Below are positions 24,004 through 34,578 of a stretch of DNA of 64,000 bases, piece after piece (position 1 is the first letter of the stretch; every line of letters starts with the position of its first letter). Both the position numbers and the translations under genes were made by a program. Below the pieces are notes generated by a model. It searched no databases. It saw nothing but the letters and a program-made list of their open reading frames with translations, and was not told the DNA's origin. Location of the stretch: positions 7,280,001-7,344,000 of the forward strand of contig CP114496.1 of the NCBI GenBank assembly GCA_027186245.1, in the 5' to 3' direction. This DNA comes from Coriaria nepalensis. Taxonomy: Eukaryota; Streptophyta; Magnoliopsida; Cucurbitales; Coriariaceae.

Positions 24004-27000
24004 CTCCTCCTTGAATGTTTTGTGAGTGACTCCCAATTTACATTTGAAGTAATCAAACTTGAACCCGGAGAGAGGCTTGGTAAAGATGTCAGCATTCTGA
24101 TTTTCACAATTGCAATATTCCAACCTTATTTCTCCATTTTTGATAAGCTCCCTAATCACATGAAACTTGATCAAAATATGTTTTGTCTTTCCAAACTGAA
24201 TTGGATTATCAGATATGGCAATAGCAGATTGACTATCACAGTAGATAGTTGTAGGATCCAATTGAATGAAACCAAGATCTTTCATCATTTTCCTTATCCA
24301 AGTTGCTTGATTGGCTGCTGAGGCTGCTGCAATGTACTCAGCTTCAGCCGTTGATTGAGCAACTACTTGCTGTTTCTTAGAGCTCCAGCAGAAGACCCCT
24401 GATCCAAGTGAGAAGCAGAAGCCACTTGTGCTTTTCATGTCATCAATTGATCCGGCCCAATCACTGTCTACATAGCCATGTAAATTCAATTCTCCCTTCT
24501 CATACCAGATTCCATTAGATGAGGTGCCACTTAGATATCTCAACATCCTCTTGGCAGCCCCATTATGCATTTGAGTTGGCTCATGCATGAATCTAGAGAG
24601 TAAGCAGGTAGCTTGCATAAGATCAGGCCTTGTTGCTGTTAGGTACATAAGACCTCCTATGAGACTCCTAAAGCTTGTTGAATCCACCCTTTCTGAACCA
24701 TCAGATTTGGATAACTTTTCACCAGCAACTAGGGGAGTGGAAACAGGTTTAGAGCATTCCATCTTGAACCTTTTCAAAAGGTCATTAGCATACTTAGCTT
24801 GAGATATGAAGATCCCATTAGATAGTTGAAGAATCTCCATTCCAAGAAAGTATCTCATGCTTCCAAGATCAGTCATCTCAAATTCTATTTTCATATCAGA
24901 TTTGAATTTTTCCACTAAGCTAGACTCACACCCGATCACCAACAAGTCATCAACATATAAAGAGACAATTAGAGTTGAGATACCTTGTTTGATGATGTAG
25001 AGGGTTTGATCACTCTCACTCCTTAGAAAGCCTTTGCTGATGAGGTAGCCATTGATCCTTGCATACCAAGCTCTTGGAGCTTGTTTCAGTCCATATAGAG
25101 CTTTGTGAAGTCTATACACTTGATCTTCCTTTCCCATTGTGATGAATCCCTCAGGTTGAGCCACATAGATCTCCTCCTCTAGGTAGCCATTAAGGAAGGC
25201 TGACTTGACATCAAGTTGATCAATTTTCCACCCTTTTGAAGCTGCAATAGCTATTAGCATTCTGATCGTATCCAATCTAGCAACTGGAGCAAAGGTGTCT
25301 CCATAATCAACTCCATGCTGTTGTGAATATCCCTTGACAACAAGTCTTGCTTTGTGCCTCTTGGTGGTTCCATCCGGATTGACTTTAACCTTGTAAATCC
25401 ACTTCACCCCAATGGTTTTCTTGCCTTCTGGTTTCTTGGTCAGTTTCCAAGTCTCATTCTTGTTGATTGTGGAAATCTCCTCATTCATTGCTTGTTCCCA
25501 ATTTAGATCACCTTTGGCCTCTTCATAGCAGCTAGGTTCTAAGATGGCCAAGTTGCATCTTTGATACACATCATCAATGCTTCTGAACCTTGGATTTTCA
25601 GGTTCATCCTCTTCATCAGACAAAGGTTCAGATTGCACAGCTTGCTCCTCCATCAATAATTCTGAGCTTTCTTCATCTTCATTGTCCCATTTGAGGCTTG
25701 CTAACTCATCAAATGTTACATCCCTACTGACCATAACCTTGTTGGACTTTGGGTTGAAAACTCTATATCCCTTGCTTTCAGCACTATAACCAACCAGCAC
25801 ACACTTTTCTGATTTTTCAGAGAGTTTATCCCTCTTGGCATCAGGGACATGGATGAAGCAAATTGAACCGAATACTTTGAGATGAGAGGCAGAAGGTTTG
25901 AGGTTGAACCATGCCTCATATGGAGTTTTTCCCTCCACAGCTTTGGTAGGAAGTCTGTTCAGCAGATGCACAGAGGTGAAGGCTGCCTCAGCCCAAAACC
26001 TTTTGGGGATCTTCTTCTCAAACATCATGCTTCTAGACATCTCCATTACTATTCGGTTTCTTCTTTCAGCAACCCCATTTTGCTGAGGTGAATAAGGCAC
26101 TGTAAATTGGTGGACAATGCCTTGAGTTTCACAAAAATATTTGAACTCAGTTGAGTTGTATTCCCCTCCATTATCAGTCCTTAAGACTTTGATTTTCTTT
26201 TCTGACTGAGCTTCAACCAAGGCTTTGAACTTCTTGAACAGCCCGAACACTTCTGATTTATTCTTGAGAAAGTAAATCCAACAATACCTTGTTTGATCAT
26301 CTATAAACAGTAGGAAGAATTTGTTGTTGTTCAATGAGGGAACCTTCATAGGTCCACATACATCAGAGTGAACAATTTGAAGCTTCTTAGATGCTCTATT
26401 AGCTTGGTTGATAGGAAAAGGCTTCCTCTTCATTTTTCCAAGTTGACAGCATTCACAAATTTCAGTTTGAACTTGCAACTTTGGAATGTCTTCAACCAGC
26501 CCTTTTGAGCTCAGAATGCTAAGTTTCCTCAGGTCACAATGGCCATATCTTTTGTGCCAAAGCCATGATTCATCAGCTTTGCTCATCATAGCCTTATGAT
26601 CACCATTTTCCCAATTTAGAGAGAAGCTGTTGTTGTTGATCTTGGCCTGAGCAATCAGCTTCATGTTGGAATCTAGGATTCTGCAGTATTCTTCTTGGAA
26701 GGTAAGACAGCAGCCACTCTTCATGATTTGCCCCACACTGAGAAGATTTTGATCCAGATTCGGAACATAAAGAACATCTTTGATTGTCCTTGCTCCATTG
26801 CTTGTCTTGACAAAAACAGTCCCTCTTCCTTCTGCCTTCAGAGTTTCACCATTGCCTACAATGACATTTGTCTTGCTTGACATGTCTAGGCTGAGAAACA
26901 AGTCTTTGTTGAAGGTCATGTGACTTGTGCATCCACTATCGATCAACCATTCATGCCTTTGTCTTGGTCTTTTGGCTTGTGTGACCATGAAAGCATTTTC

Positions 27001-27900
27001 TTCATCTTCAGCATGATTTGCTTGCTGAGATTTGTGATTTTCTGTTTCATACTTCCTTTTTCTGCACTCCTTCTCCACATGACCAAATCTTTTGCAATAG
27101 GAGCATTGAGGTTTGCCCTTGTTCCAACAAGTCTTTTCAAAGTGCCCCTTTCTCTTGCAAATGGTACACGTGTGTTCCTTCTTCTTGCTTGCAGGATTTG
27201 AAGGTTTGGAGCTGCTGCCTTGGTTGTCTCTTTTCCAAGGTTTTTTCTGATTTGCAAAGAAAGCACCTTCTGTAGTTGCATCTGTCCTATTTGAATGTCT
27301 CTTTTCATTTGCTTGAAGTGAGCCTACGAGTTCATTCATGGTCAGTTTGGACAGATCTTTGCTTTCCTCTATAGCATCCACTTTTGAGTCAAATTTGGAA
27401 GGCAAGCTCACCAACACTTTGTTCACGATGGAGCTCTCAGTAATGTCACTTCCTAGCATTCTCATTTGACTCACAATCTCATTTAGCTTATCCACATAAG
27501 CCTTGATAGGTTCATCATCTTTCATTCTTAGAGCTTCAAAGTCTCTTCTTGCAGTGAGCAAGTTGACAGCTCTAACCCTTTTGGTTCCATGGAATTCTGC
27601 TTGAAGAGTATCCCACACTGATTTGGCATTTTTGAGGCCAAGAATTCTTGTGTGAATCTCATTCGAAATGGCAGATTGGATGACTGTAAGGGCTCTATAG
27701 TTCTTCAATCTCTTTTCCTTGTCTGCCTTCAGTTGGTTGACTGTGAAGTGCTCATCTTCAGCAGGAGGTTCGTAGCCTTCTTCCACTGCTTCCCATAGAT
27801 CAAATGCAATAAGGTAATTTTGCATCTTGTCATTCCATATGTGATAGTCTTTTCCACTGAAAACAGGTGGAGAGGGAAGATTCACACTGTTGGAAGACAT
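23956..27900 (-). CDS. Copia gag-pol polyprotein (1314 residues)
   Basis: One open frame from ATG at 27900. Gag occupies roughly residues 1-240, followed by two zinc knuckles (CTICKRKGHFEKTC near 246 and CSYCKRFGHVEKEC near 263), an aspartic protease with DSGCTSHM near 319, an integrase with HHCC residues (WHKRYGH, CECCQLGK) and the acidic triad in HSDVCGP, RTDNGGEY and VAERRN, a reverse transcriptase with YVDDLLVIG near 981, and RNase H with VDSDWAG near 1144 and AEAEYIAA. The segment usually reading KHIDIK is KHILIK here, so the last acidic residue of RNase H appears replaced by Leu. Otherwise it looks complete. Gag and pol are in one frame with no frameshift, as is usual for plant Copia. 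Activity is unknown. Confidence 0.96.
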   Translation of the reverse strand: MSSNSVNLPSPPVFSGKDYHIWNDKMQNYLIAFDLWEAVEEGYEPPAEDEHFTVNQLKADKEKRLKNYRALTVIQSAISNEIHTRILGLKNAKSVWDTLQAEFHGTKRVRAVNLLTARRDFEALRMKDDEPIKAYVDKLNEIVSQMRMLGSDITESSIVNKVLVSLPSKFDSKVDAIEESKDLSKLTMNELVGSLQANEKRHSNRTDATTEGAFFANQKKPWKRDNQGSSSKPSNPASKKKEHTCTICKRKGHFEKTCWNKGKPQCSYCKRFGHVEKECRKRKYETENHKSQQANHAEDEENAFMVTQAKRPRQRHEWLIDSGCTSHMTFNKDLFLSLDMSSKTNVIVGNGETLKAEGRGTVFVKTSNGARTIKDVLYVPNLDQNLLSVGQIMKSGCCLTFQEEYCRILDSNMKLIAQAKINNNSFSLNWENGDHKAMMSKADESWLWHKRYGHCDLRKLSILSSKGLVEDIPKLQVQTEICECCQLGKMKRKPFPINQANRASKKLQIVHSDVCGPMKVPSLNNNKFFLLFIDDQTRYCWIYFLKNKSEVFGLFKKFKALVEAQSEKKIKVLRTDNGGEYNSTEFKYFCETQGIVHQFTVPYSPQQNGVAERRNRIVMEMSRSMMFEKKIPKRFWAEAAFTSVHLLNRLPTKAVEGKTPYEAWFNLKPSASHLKVFGSICFIHVPDAKRDKLSEKSEKCVLVGYSAESKGYRVFNPKSNKVMVSRDVTFDELASLKWDNEDEESSELLMEEQAVQSEPLSDEEDEPENPRFRSIDDVYQRCNLAILEPSCYEEAKGDLNWEQAMNEEISTINKNETWKLTKKPEGKKTIGVKWIYKVKVNPDGTTKRHKARLVVKGYSQQHGVDYGDTFAPVARLDTIRMLIAIAASKGWKIDQLDVKSAFLNGYLEEEIYVAQPEGFITMGKEDQVYRLHKALYGLKQAPRAWYARINGYLISKGFLRSESDQTLYIIKQGISTLIVSLYVDDLLVIGCESSLVEKFKSDMKIEFEMTDLGSMRYFLGMEILQLSNGIFISQAKYANDLLKRFKMECSKPVSTPLVAGEKLSKSDGSERVDSTSFRSLIGGLMYLTATRPDLMQATCLLSRFMHEPTQMHNGAAKRMLRYLSGTSSNGIWYEKGELNLHGYVDSDWAGSIDDMKSTSGFCFSLGSGVFCWSSKKQQVVAQSTAEAEYIAAASAANQATWIRKMMKDLGFIQLDPTTIYCDSQSAIAISDNPIQFGKTKHILIKFHVIRELIKNGEIRLEYCNCENQNADIFTKPLSGFKFDYFKCKLGVTHKTFKEECLKIACLVSDFTIGN
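24004..24012 (-). other. Polypurine tract of young Copia
   Basis: AAGGAGGAG on the minus strand directly beside the 3' LTR, the expected primer for plus-strand DNA synthesis. Confidence 0.8.
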
Positions 27901-28002
27901 TTCTGATTTTCTGATTTTTTGAGTAGGTAAGAATCTGTTTTTTTTTTATCGATTGAAGTTGGAGAGAAAGAATGGATGATGATCAGGCCCCTTAAGAATT
28001 AA

Positions 28003-28014
28003 GCTCTGATACCA
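28003..28014 (-). other. Primer-binding site of young Copia
   Basis: TGGTATCAGAGC on the minus strand next to the 5' LTR, complementary to initiator tRNA-Met. Confidence 0.92.
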
Positions 28015-28678
28015 TGTTAGAATTTCGAAGTTGAGAGCAAAAAACAGAATACACTTTGTTTTCTGATAAAATTTGCTTACTTGCTAAAATGCAAGTTTTT
28101 CATTTCATTAATACTTAATAAAGAGATGGTTACAAATCAGAACAATTACTAAAGTTAAAGTAAACTAAGACATCTCTAATCAACTAGGATTAGAAGTTAC
28201 AATACTAGATTGGACATTACAAAAGTGCTAAGTACAATCAAGCACACAAAAACAGCAAAAAAGCGGTTTCTGTAAAAACAGCAAAGGCAAAAAGCTGTTA
28301 CTGTAAAAACAGCTTTTGGCTTTGTGCTAAAACACCAAAAGTGAGATGATGGACTTTGGCATGCTTGATCTCGAAGCTTGAGGTCCAACTAACTTAAACA
28401 AACTTGCTTGAGGTCAGAGCAGCTCCATTTGAGGTCAAAAATGCACTAAAACAGAAACTTCACAAGGCCAAAATCAATAAAACAGTAAAAGCAAGATTAG
28501 GCCTCAAGTTGAGTTTTAATGATCCGATCACCTTCAAACCAATTGCAACAAGTCATAAATGATGAGAGGAAGCTAATGGAATTGGAGTCAATGCATTTGG
28601 ATTAGGGAGTCAAAAAGTCAACGTTTTTGGCTAATTTCCAATTGTGAAGTCACTAACTAAACAAGCAATCTTCAAACA
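28015..28678 (-). repeat. 5' LTR (sense of element) of young Copia
   Basis: 664 bp, with about five differences from 23340-24003. It contains the element promoter by position. Confidence 0.95.
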
Positions 28679-28683
28679 ATTAC

Positions 28684-29164
28684 AGTGAATTTTGAGACTA
28701 ACGGACGGTGAGTTTGGAGAACGCCCCAAAATGATCGATCGATGACAACACTCATGTATCAATTTTTCAAAGCCAGATTTCATTAATGTAAGACGAAATT
28801 CCAATTGCAAAAGGTAACATATACATAGATCATGGGTTTTTGTGTTATTAGCAGGAAAAAATTATTTTAAAGAAAGAGTACTAATACATGTGCAAGGAGA
28901 GGTTTAAGAGTTCAAATCAAAGGCCCAATTAAATATGGCAATTGTAAATTGACGTAGACTGCAGTTTGAACTTCTCTCTAGTTATGATGACTGACTGAAA
29001 CGCTAATGGAGTACCTTCACAGTATCTCCCCCATTATTCTCCCTGGGGCTAAGAAGAAAGCTTAGAATTAGGAAGGAGAAAGTACTGCACATCATTATTA
29101 ATTTGTTTGAACTTATGTAGCTGGTTTGAAAAGAAGAAAAAATAACACAATGAAAAAAATACCG
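28684..29164. other. Spacer between Copia and RNase T2-like gene A
   Basis: About 480 bases of AT-rich DNA. It may include the 3' untranslated region of gene A. I see nothing else in it. Confidence 0.5.
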
Positions 29165-30123
29165 TCAAGAAAGAACAGTTTCCTCCGTCGGGAAAAAGAT
29201 GCTTGAGTTCTTGCAACCATAAAATCTAGTTGGACAGTCAAATGTTTCCCCTTGATAGTTCATGCAAATACTGACCCATAATAGTTGATCTTCACCATTT
29301 CTGTTTTTATTGCAATTAAGCCTCGGCGAGGAGCTTATTGTGACGGCAATATATCGATGTAAGAATCCGCGTGCATATGGTTTGTTACTGGGAATCACAA
29401 TGCCTGAATCATTATATCAAGATCGAAATTCAGTATAGAGTGATGAGTGATCCATCTTCAGTTATATATGACAAAGAAAAGATATGTCAGAAACAAAGGA
29501 TATGTAGCAATAGTAATGCTATATGTGAACGTAGGTTTAAAAGAACACATAATTCGTCTAACAACTTGATAATATCATACGTTTATCTTTCAATCTTTGA
29601 TGGAGATTACTAAAACTTTCTGCAACTTTTGTTGCCAAATAAAAGAAGTTTTCTGCGCTCAATTGGGTGCGTTGCCCGTTCTCAGACCATTCCGTTTTCC
29701 ATGTAACTGTATTATCGCCGTCGAGCGTAAGGTTTGGCCAAAGTAAGTCTAGTTCGTTAGTGAAGTTCCAACTTTTGACCTACAAAATTCTCAACCATGA
29801 GTTACTATACAAGTAGAATTGATGTGAATCCTACGATCATGTAAAGAGAAACGTCATAGCAATTTAATTACCTTTTCTTCGAATGAAATCCTAGCACGGC
29901 GAGTCTCCCTTCTCTTGTAGGTAAAATCAAAAGGCCGAAACCGAGCGATCTTAAATTCTTGCGGTACGGGTTGCTTACACCTTATTGTATCCTGGTTACA
30001 ATAGGAATTAGGCCATTGGAGCGCAAGTATGAAGGTCGATTCAAGCTGCTGTTGATCATGACTATGTATAGAAAAATAAAGCATGTAAAGGATAACCAAC
30101 ATTTTTTGTCCTCCAAGCATCAT
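29165..30123 (-). CDS. RNase T2-like protein A, catalytic histidines absent
   Basis: Exons 30123-29872, 29779-29581 and 29403-29165 join in phase to 229 residues. A hydrophobic N-terminus (MLVILYMLYFSIHS) suggests secretion. The family hallmark LALQWPNSYCN begins the fold, and the C-terminal core SSPRLNCNKNRNGEDQLLW followed by SICMNYQG and FDC matches the Cys-rich end of T2 RNases. The first active-site block, normally FTIHGLWP, reads FKIARFRP. The second, normally EWEKHGTC, reads EWSENGQR. Both catalytic His are therefore missing, and RNase activity is not expected. A basic stretch KRRETRRAR follows block one. Intron positions match gene C, and both agree with two of the three introns of gene D. 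The frame is intact. Function is unknown; a lectin-, inhibitor- or recognition-type role would be guesswork. Confidence 0.8.
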
Positions 30124-31079
30124 AAATCACTAGCTACGCACAAGTAAGCTAGATCCAATTTTTTTTCATACCCACATTAAGCTAGTTATATATGCACCTT
30201 AACCATTTATTTTACATGGCTTCTAAGTTGTAATTAAGTTTATATTATCAATACATAAATGTGTCTTTTCGATATCGATACGATTCTTATGTCAATAGTA
30301 GTGATTGATTTTATTAATAAAGAGTAATATCTTACCATGATATAAAATTTTTATGAGTCGTACCATATCTTAAAGCAACACACCTAACTCACCAAGTAAT
30401 AAGCTTTAAAAAAATGATAACTATCTAATTTTTAATTGGATTTAAGAGTGCATCTATCTTTAAATATACCTCTTGATACACATGAAAGTGTAAACTATAC
30501 AATACAATAGTTTTACTTTCTTCAAAATATATAATTTTCTTAAGTTTCTCTTTCATATTTCATGTTTATGAATTTCGTTCTAATCTAATTCAAAAGCAAA
30601 TGAGGAGATTTAAGATGGCTTTTTAGCAAAACATGTTACAATTCAATCCTTTTTTTTTTATTTTTTTTTTTAAACCAAACTTTATTACTAGAAAAAAGAA
30701 AAATTACAAAGGAAAGAGAACCTAAGTATAGGTGATCTTTTTATGGCTAATTTCTTCCTTGGGCGGACCTCAGCCCAAGCCACCAAAAAAATTTCTAGTA
30801 GAGATTGTATCAAGTTTTTTTTTTTTTTTTTTTTTTTTTTTTCTTTTTACTATTTCTCAAAGTACTCATGTTAATTTAGAATATGCTGAGTATTAATATC
30901 ATATTAGTCCTCGTCCTCGTCCAACTCCCATACCACAACTGACGCTAGAAAATTAATATTCGTCCTTTTTGAAACTGACTGATGGTTAACCTAAAAAAAC
31001 ATTCTCGAACTAATGTTTCTTAGTTTCTTCCAGCTTGTTGTATATTTTGATATGAAGCGAATTTACTTATTAGAATAAA
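30124..31079. other. AT-rich spacer between RNase-like copies A and B
   Basis: No gene recognised. It contains two poly-T tracts (about 30651-30671 and 30816-30842) bracketing a possible retroposed 3' end, listed separately. Confidence 0.5.
30651..30830 (-). mobile_element. Possible 5'-truncated LINE or retroposed 3' end
   Basis: On the minus strand the segment runs into AATAAAGTTTGGTTT followed by a long A tract, as a retroposed 3' end would. There is no coding sequence and no clear target duplication, so this is tentative. Confidence 0.3.
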
Positions 31080-31974
31080 CGGGACGTTTCCTTTGTAGGA
31101 AAGGAGAAATGAAGCCATCGACAAGCAACAGTATATTTTCTTCTCTTACGCAAATGCTGATCGTATAGAGCTGAGTTATACCAATATCCATTTTGTTGCA
31201 TAGGTTCTTGGGGAAGAGCCCACTGCTTGAGAAAACTTTGCTAGCAATACATCTCTTTCATACGGTAGAGTGCGAGGAGTGATCCCTACTGATCGGTTAG
31301 AATCGACCAATTGAAGAAAGAACAAAACGCAAAATAGTTAGGACTTAGGACTGGCTAGAAAGAAGATGATACACAAACAATTTCAACACATATGACAGCA
31401 AGCGTAACCTTATCTCTTAACGATTCGTAAAGATTAATGCACTTTTTTGTATATACAACGGTCGTATAAAAGTAGTCTTCTGGAGTCATGAGAGTAAGTT
31501 GACCATTTCTCCACCATTCTAATTGGCCATAGTTCATTTAAACTGCTTTTGAAATTCCAACTTGTAACCTAACAAAAACAAAACATAACAAAACAGAAAC
31601 AAAAACAAAAAACAGACAAAGAAACAAACATAGTTATGACCTACCTACGGATATATCATATATGTATGTATACAACATTTCATGAAAAGAAAACTGTTAA
31701 GACTGGACCAAATTAGAACATAATTTATTACATCTTGTAGGTTGAAACAACCCTTATTAGGAGGGCTATCTCTTAAATTGGTGACAGAGGGCCTAAATAA
31801 AAGAATTTTGGATTGTTGTGGTACTTCCTTGCATTGTATGTTAGGTTGATTACATACTGCATTAGGAGGCCATTGAAGTGAAAGTTGGAAGTAATCGAAC
31901 TTCTTTCGACTCTCCACCAGAGAAGAAAGCATGAAGGAGAAAATGATGATTAGGATTTTCTTTCTCACACTCAT
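31080..31974 (-). pseudogene. RNase T2-like copy B, degraded
   Basis: Exon 1 (31974 to about 31734) is intact: a signal-peptide-like start (ILIIIFSFMLSSLVES), LSLQWPPNAVCNQ and the first active-site block as SKILLFRP (His absent). Exon 2 (from about 31571) starts VTSWNF like copies A and C but has lost about a dozen codons plus a frame, then resumes as LEWWRNGQLTLMTPEDYF, where the second His block would be. Exon 3 remnants (TPRTLPYERD, AVGSSPRTYA) are in shifting frames with stops down to about 31080. A broken relative of A and C. Confidence 0.75.
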
Positions 31975-32229
31975 GATATCTACAACATTTCTTATTTCTT
32001 ATTGCATGGATTTTATAGACATTTTTTTTTTCTTATTTGTTTATTATTTTTTTTATTTTTTTTAACATGGATTGTTTTTTCACGATTCCAATAGTCAGCT
32101 CAAACTATCATCTTTTTGTTAGTACTCTACATTGCGTGCCTGCTTCCTACATAATTATGATAATATTAATAGATAATTATAATTATGGGTCATGTAGAGG
32201 CAAATCAAATCAAGATAAGGGCAAAGACT

Positions 32230-32640
32230 TGCCCAGTTAGAGATATCAAATAGGTTGAATAGCCCAGGCACAAAAACTACTTGAGTTTCATACTGGTGGG
32301 CTTTATACCCACTTAACAATCTCCACCTCGTGAAGACTACACCTTCTTCTACCTTCCCTAACCATAGTATAGCAAAATCTTGATACAAATTGCCTTCATT
32401 GCTCTCCCAAAAATAATTACACAATGTGCAACAAGTCTACACAGTTTCTAAACTTAGATATGGTAACTACTTTAGTTCCTACGTCAGATGAATTTTTTTC
32501 AATGGGTAACATCCACGTGTTTAGTACGGTCATGGTGGACTGGATTTTTGATGAGATGGATAGCACTTTGACTATCAGAATAGAATGAACAAAAAGCTTA
32601 TCCAAAAATGTAATTTCTTTTAACAACCCTTGAAGTCAAA
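32230..32640 (-). mobile_element. Copia remnant: RNase H end, polypurine tract and LTR start
   Basis: In disturbed frames on the minus strand a Copia RNase H tail is visible (SDSQSAIHL followed by RTKHVDV-like codons). It is followed near 32310-32330 by GAGGTGGAGAT and TGTTAAGTGGG, the usual polypurine tract and LTR start of Tork/SIRE-type elements. The rest of the element is absent. Confidence 0.6.
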
Positions 32641-33550
32641 TTTTTTAATTTACAGCTTTTGTTATTGTACCGTATTTAGTCGACGAAAGTCTCAATAATA
32701 TGAATTACTACCTCAAACTAGTACTTTTGGGTTGAAAACTCTCTTATAGTTCAATTTGAAATATAATTTGATTCCTATCTCAAATTTTAAATTTTTTTAA
32801 CTCACTAATTTGTATATTTTTACCTACAATAAGTTTTAATTATTATTATTTTTATCCAATTCACCATCTCATCTGCCACTAGAGACAGCATCGGAAGAAG
32901 TAGAGGTAGTAGGTTGTGGTGACGGTGGTAGGGATGAAATTATAAATCAAGTGAAAAACAAAATTAATTGAAATTTGGTGTAACTGAAAGTAGTATGCAA
33001 TTTATCTCCATTTCACTTAAGAGTATAAATACACTTAAAAGGAGATCTATATCTTTTATATCTTCTTTAAGTGGGGCCTCGTATATACACTTATTATATA
33101 TGTATAATCATATAATATAAATTTTTATAATCATATAATATTTAACTCTTTTTTTTTTTTATATACTGATTCGTGCATAGTAATAAATAGTCATTTACCA
33201 AAGAAAAAAAAAAAAAAAACAACTACCTACGTCACTTAACAGTCAAATAGAGAGGTTGGATCTTTCGCCATTGATGGAGGTGAAAGCCTTCCCATTGGCC
33301 CCTATTGTTGTCGATGGGCCGAATGGAAAGGCCCACTAATCCTCATCTTCTCTAACCTTTTCTTACTTTCTTAATTGCTCCACGAGACGTGGTGAATTAA
33401 AAAAATAAGAAATATCTTCCACGTTAAGGCTATCAACTAATAAAAAAAAAAATGTGTATTACACACTCGTATATATACTCTCATTCATGTCTAATCACGA
33501 TGATGTGATTCTATATCTAACTTACACATACACTTTACGTATAAGGAAAA
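32641..33550. other. AT-rich spacer before RNase-like gene C
   Basis: Low-complexity AT-rich DNA with A and T tracts. It must contain the promoter of gene C. No repeat family or coding region was recognised. Confidence 0.5.
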
Positions 33551-34578
33551 ATGCTGCTTGTGAGAAAGAACATACTGTTTACTTTTGTGTACCTCATTTC
33601 TTTTCTGGTGGAAAGTGAAGACCAAAGTTATAAATTCGTACTTAACCTTCACTGGCCTAATGCATTTTGTAATCAAGGTATGTTTACGTGCAAGGAGCCC
33701 GTGCCGCAAGAGTTCAAAATTAGCGGCCTGCAAGTCATCGACTCCAAATTCCGAACGAGACGAAAAAGTATCGGTTGGCTTACAAGGACCGAGGTAGGTA
33801 TTTAATACGATAGACAATCACGTTTTACATATGTAGTTTTATAATAGAGAAATACTTGGATGAGTATGATACATCGCACACTTTTCTTTTCTTTTCTTTT
33901 CCTTTCCTTTCGGGGTAGGTGGAGAGTTGGAATTTCACGAACGAATTGAAATTTCTTTGGCCAAGCCTACAACTTCAGGAAGATAACGTAGAACTATGGA
34001 GACAGGAATGGTGGAGAGGCAGTGTACTTGCTACCGTGAGTGCTGAGAACTACTTCTACCTTGCAACGAAGTATGGTAGCGAATATGACAATGTTTTTGA
34101 ATTATTGGAATCAGGTACTATATGTTTATTTAGCTTTAGCATGGAAGTAACATGTCCTTTTGAAAATCTTACCGAGGCTTACATTTTCGTCGATAATTAT
34201 TCAGAAACGGTGATTCCTCGAGACGAACCGTATGAACCGAGATACTTGCACCGGAAAATTTCAAAGGCTTTGGGTGCATCCCCACGTCTTAGATGCAATG
34301 AGAATAAAAATGGAGAAGTTCAGCTTTGGCAGTTGAATATTTGCCTAAATCACCATGGAAGAGCTTATGACTGTGAAGATTCCCTATACAATTGTTCAAC
34401 ATTGGTAAAAGTCAGTTATCAAAAAAGAAGAAAACGCATAACTCCAGTCGTATTCCCTACACAAGAAACTGTCTACTTGTACAAGTACGAATTCAATTTG
34501 CTCATACTTGCCCTACTCTGTTACATCAATCAAACTAATGATGAATTTGGTTTAGCGTTTCATGTCTTACGTACGTAA
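33551..34578 (+). CDS. RNase T2-like protein C, catalytic histidines absent
   Basis: Exons 33551-33793, 33919-34114 and 34205-34578 join in phase to about 270 residues. The N-terminus (KNILFTFVYLISFLVES) looks like a signal peptide. LNLHWPNAFCNQ opens the fold, and the C-terminal part LGASPRLRCNENKNGEVQLW, LNICLNHHG and YDC is clear RNase T2. Active-site block one reads FKISGLQV (normally FTIHGLWP) and block two EWWRGSVL (normally EWEKHGTC), so both catalytic His are gone. The second intron (34115-34204) is 90 nt, in frame and stop-free, so retention would add 30 residues. The 3' end is uncertain: the frame runs on to 34578, but splicing to a possible exon at 34770 is also conceivable. The frame is intact and function unknown. 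It is divergent from copy B, about 1.6 kb apart. Confidence 0.78.

Larger units (their letters stand above)
23340..28678 (-). mobile_element. Young full-length Copia LTR retrotransposon
   Basis: LTRs at 23340-24003 and 28015-28678 (664 bp each, ends TGTTAGAATTTCG and CTTCAAACA) differ at about five positions by eye. The flanks ATTAC at 23335-23339 and 28679-28683 are a target-site duplication. The primer site and polypurine tract are in place and the internal region holds one uninterrupted polyprotein frame. The similarity of the LTRs points to a recent insertion. Confidence 0.97.

Noticed and set aside
26943..27308. Second frame in the Copia gag zinc-knuckle region
   Set aside because: It is an overlapping frame of the clear gag-pol reading and has no independent features.
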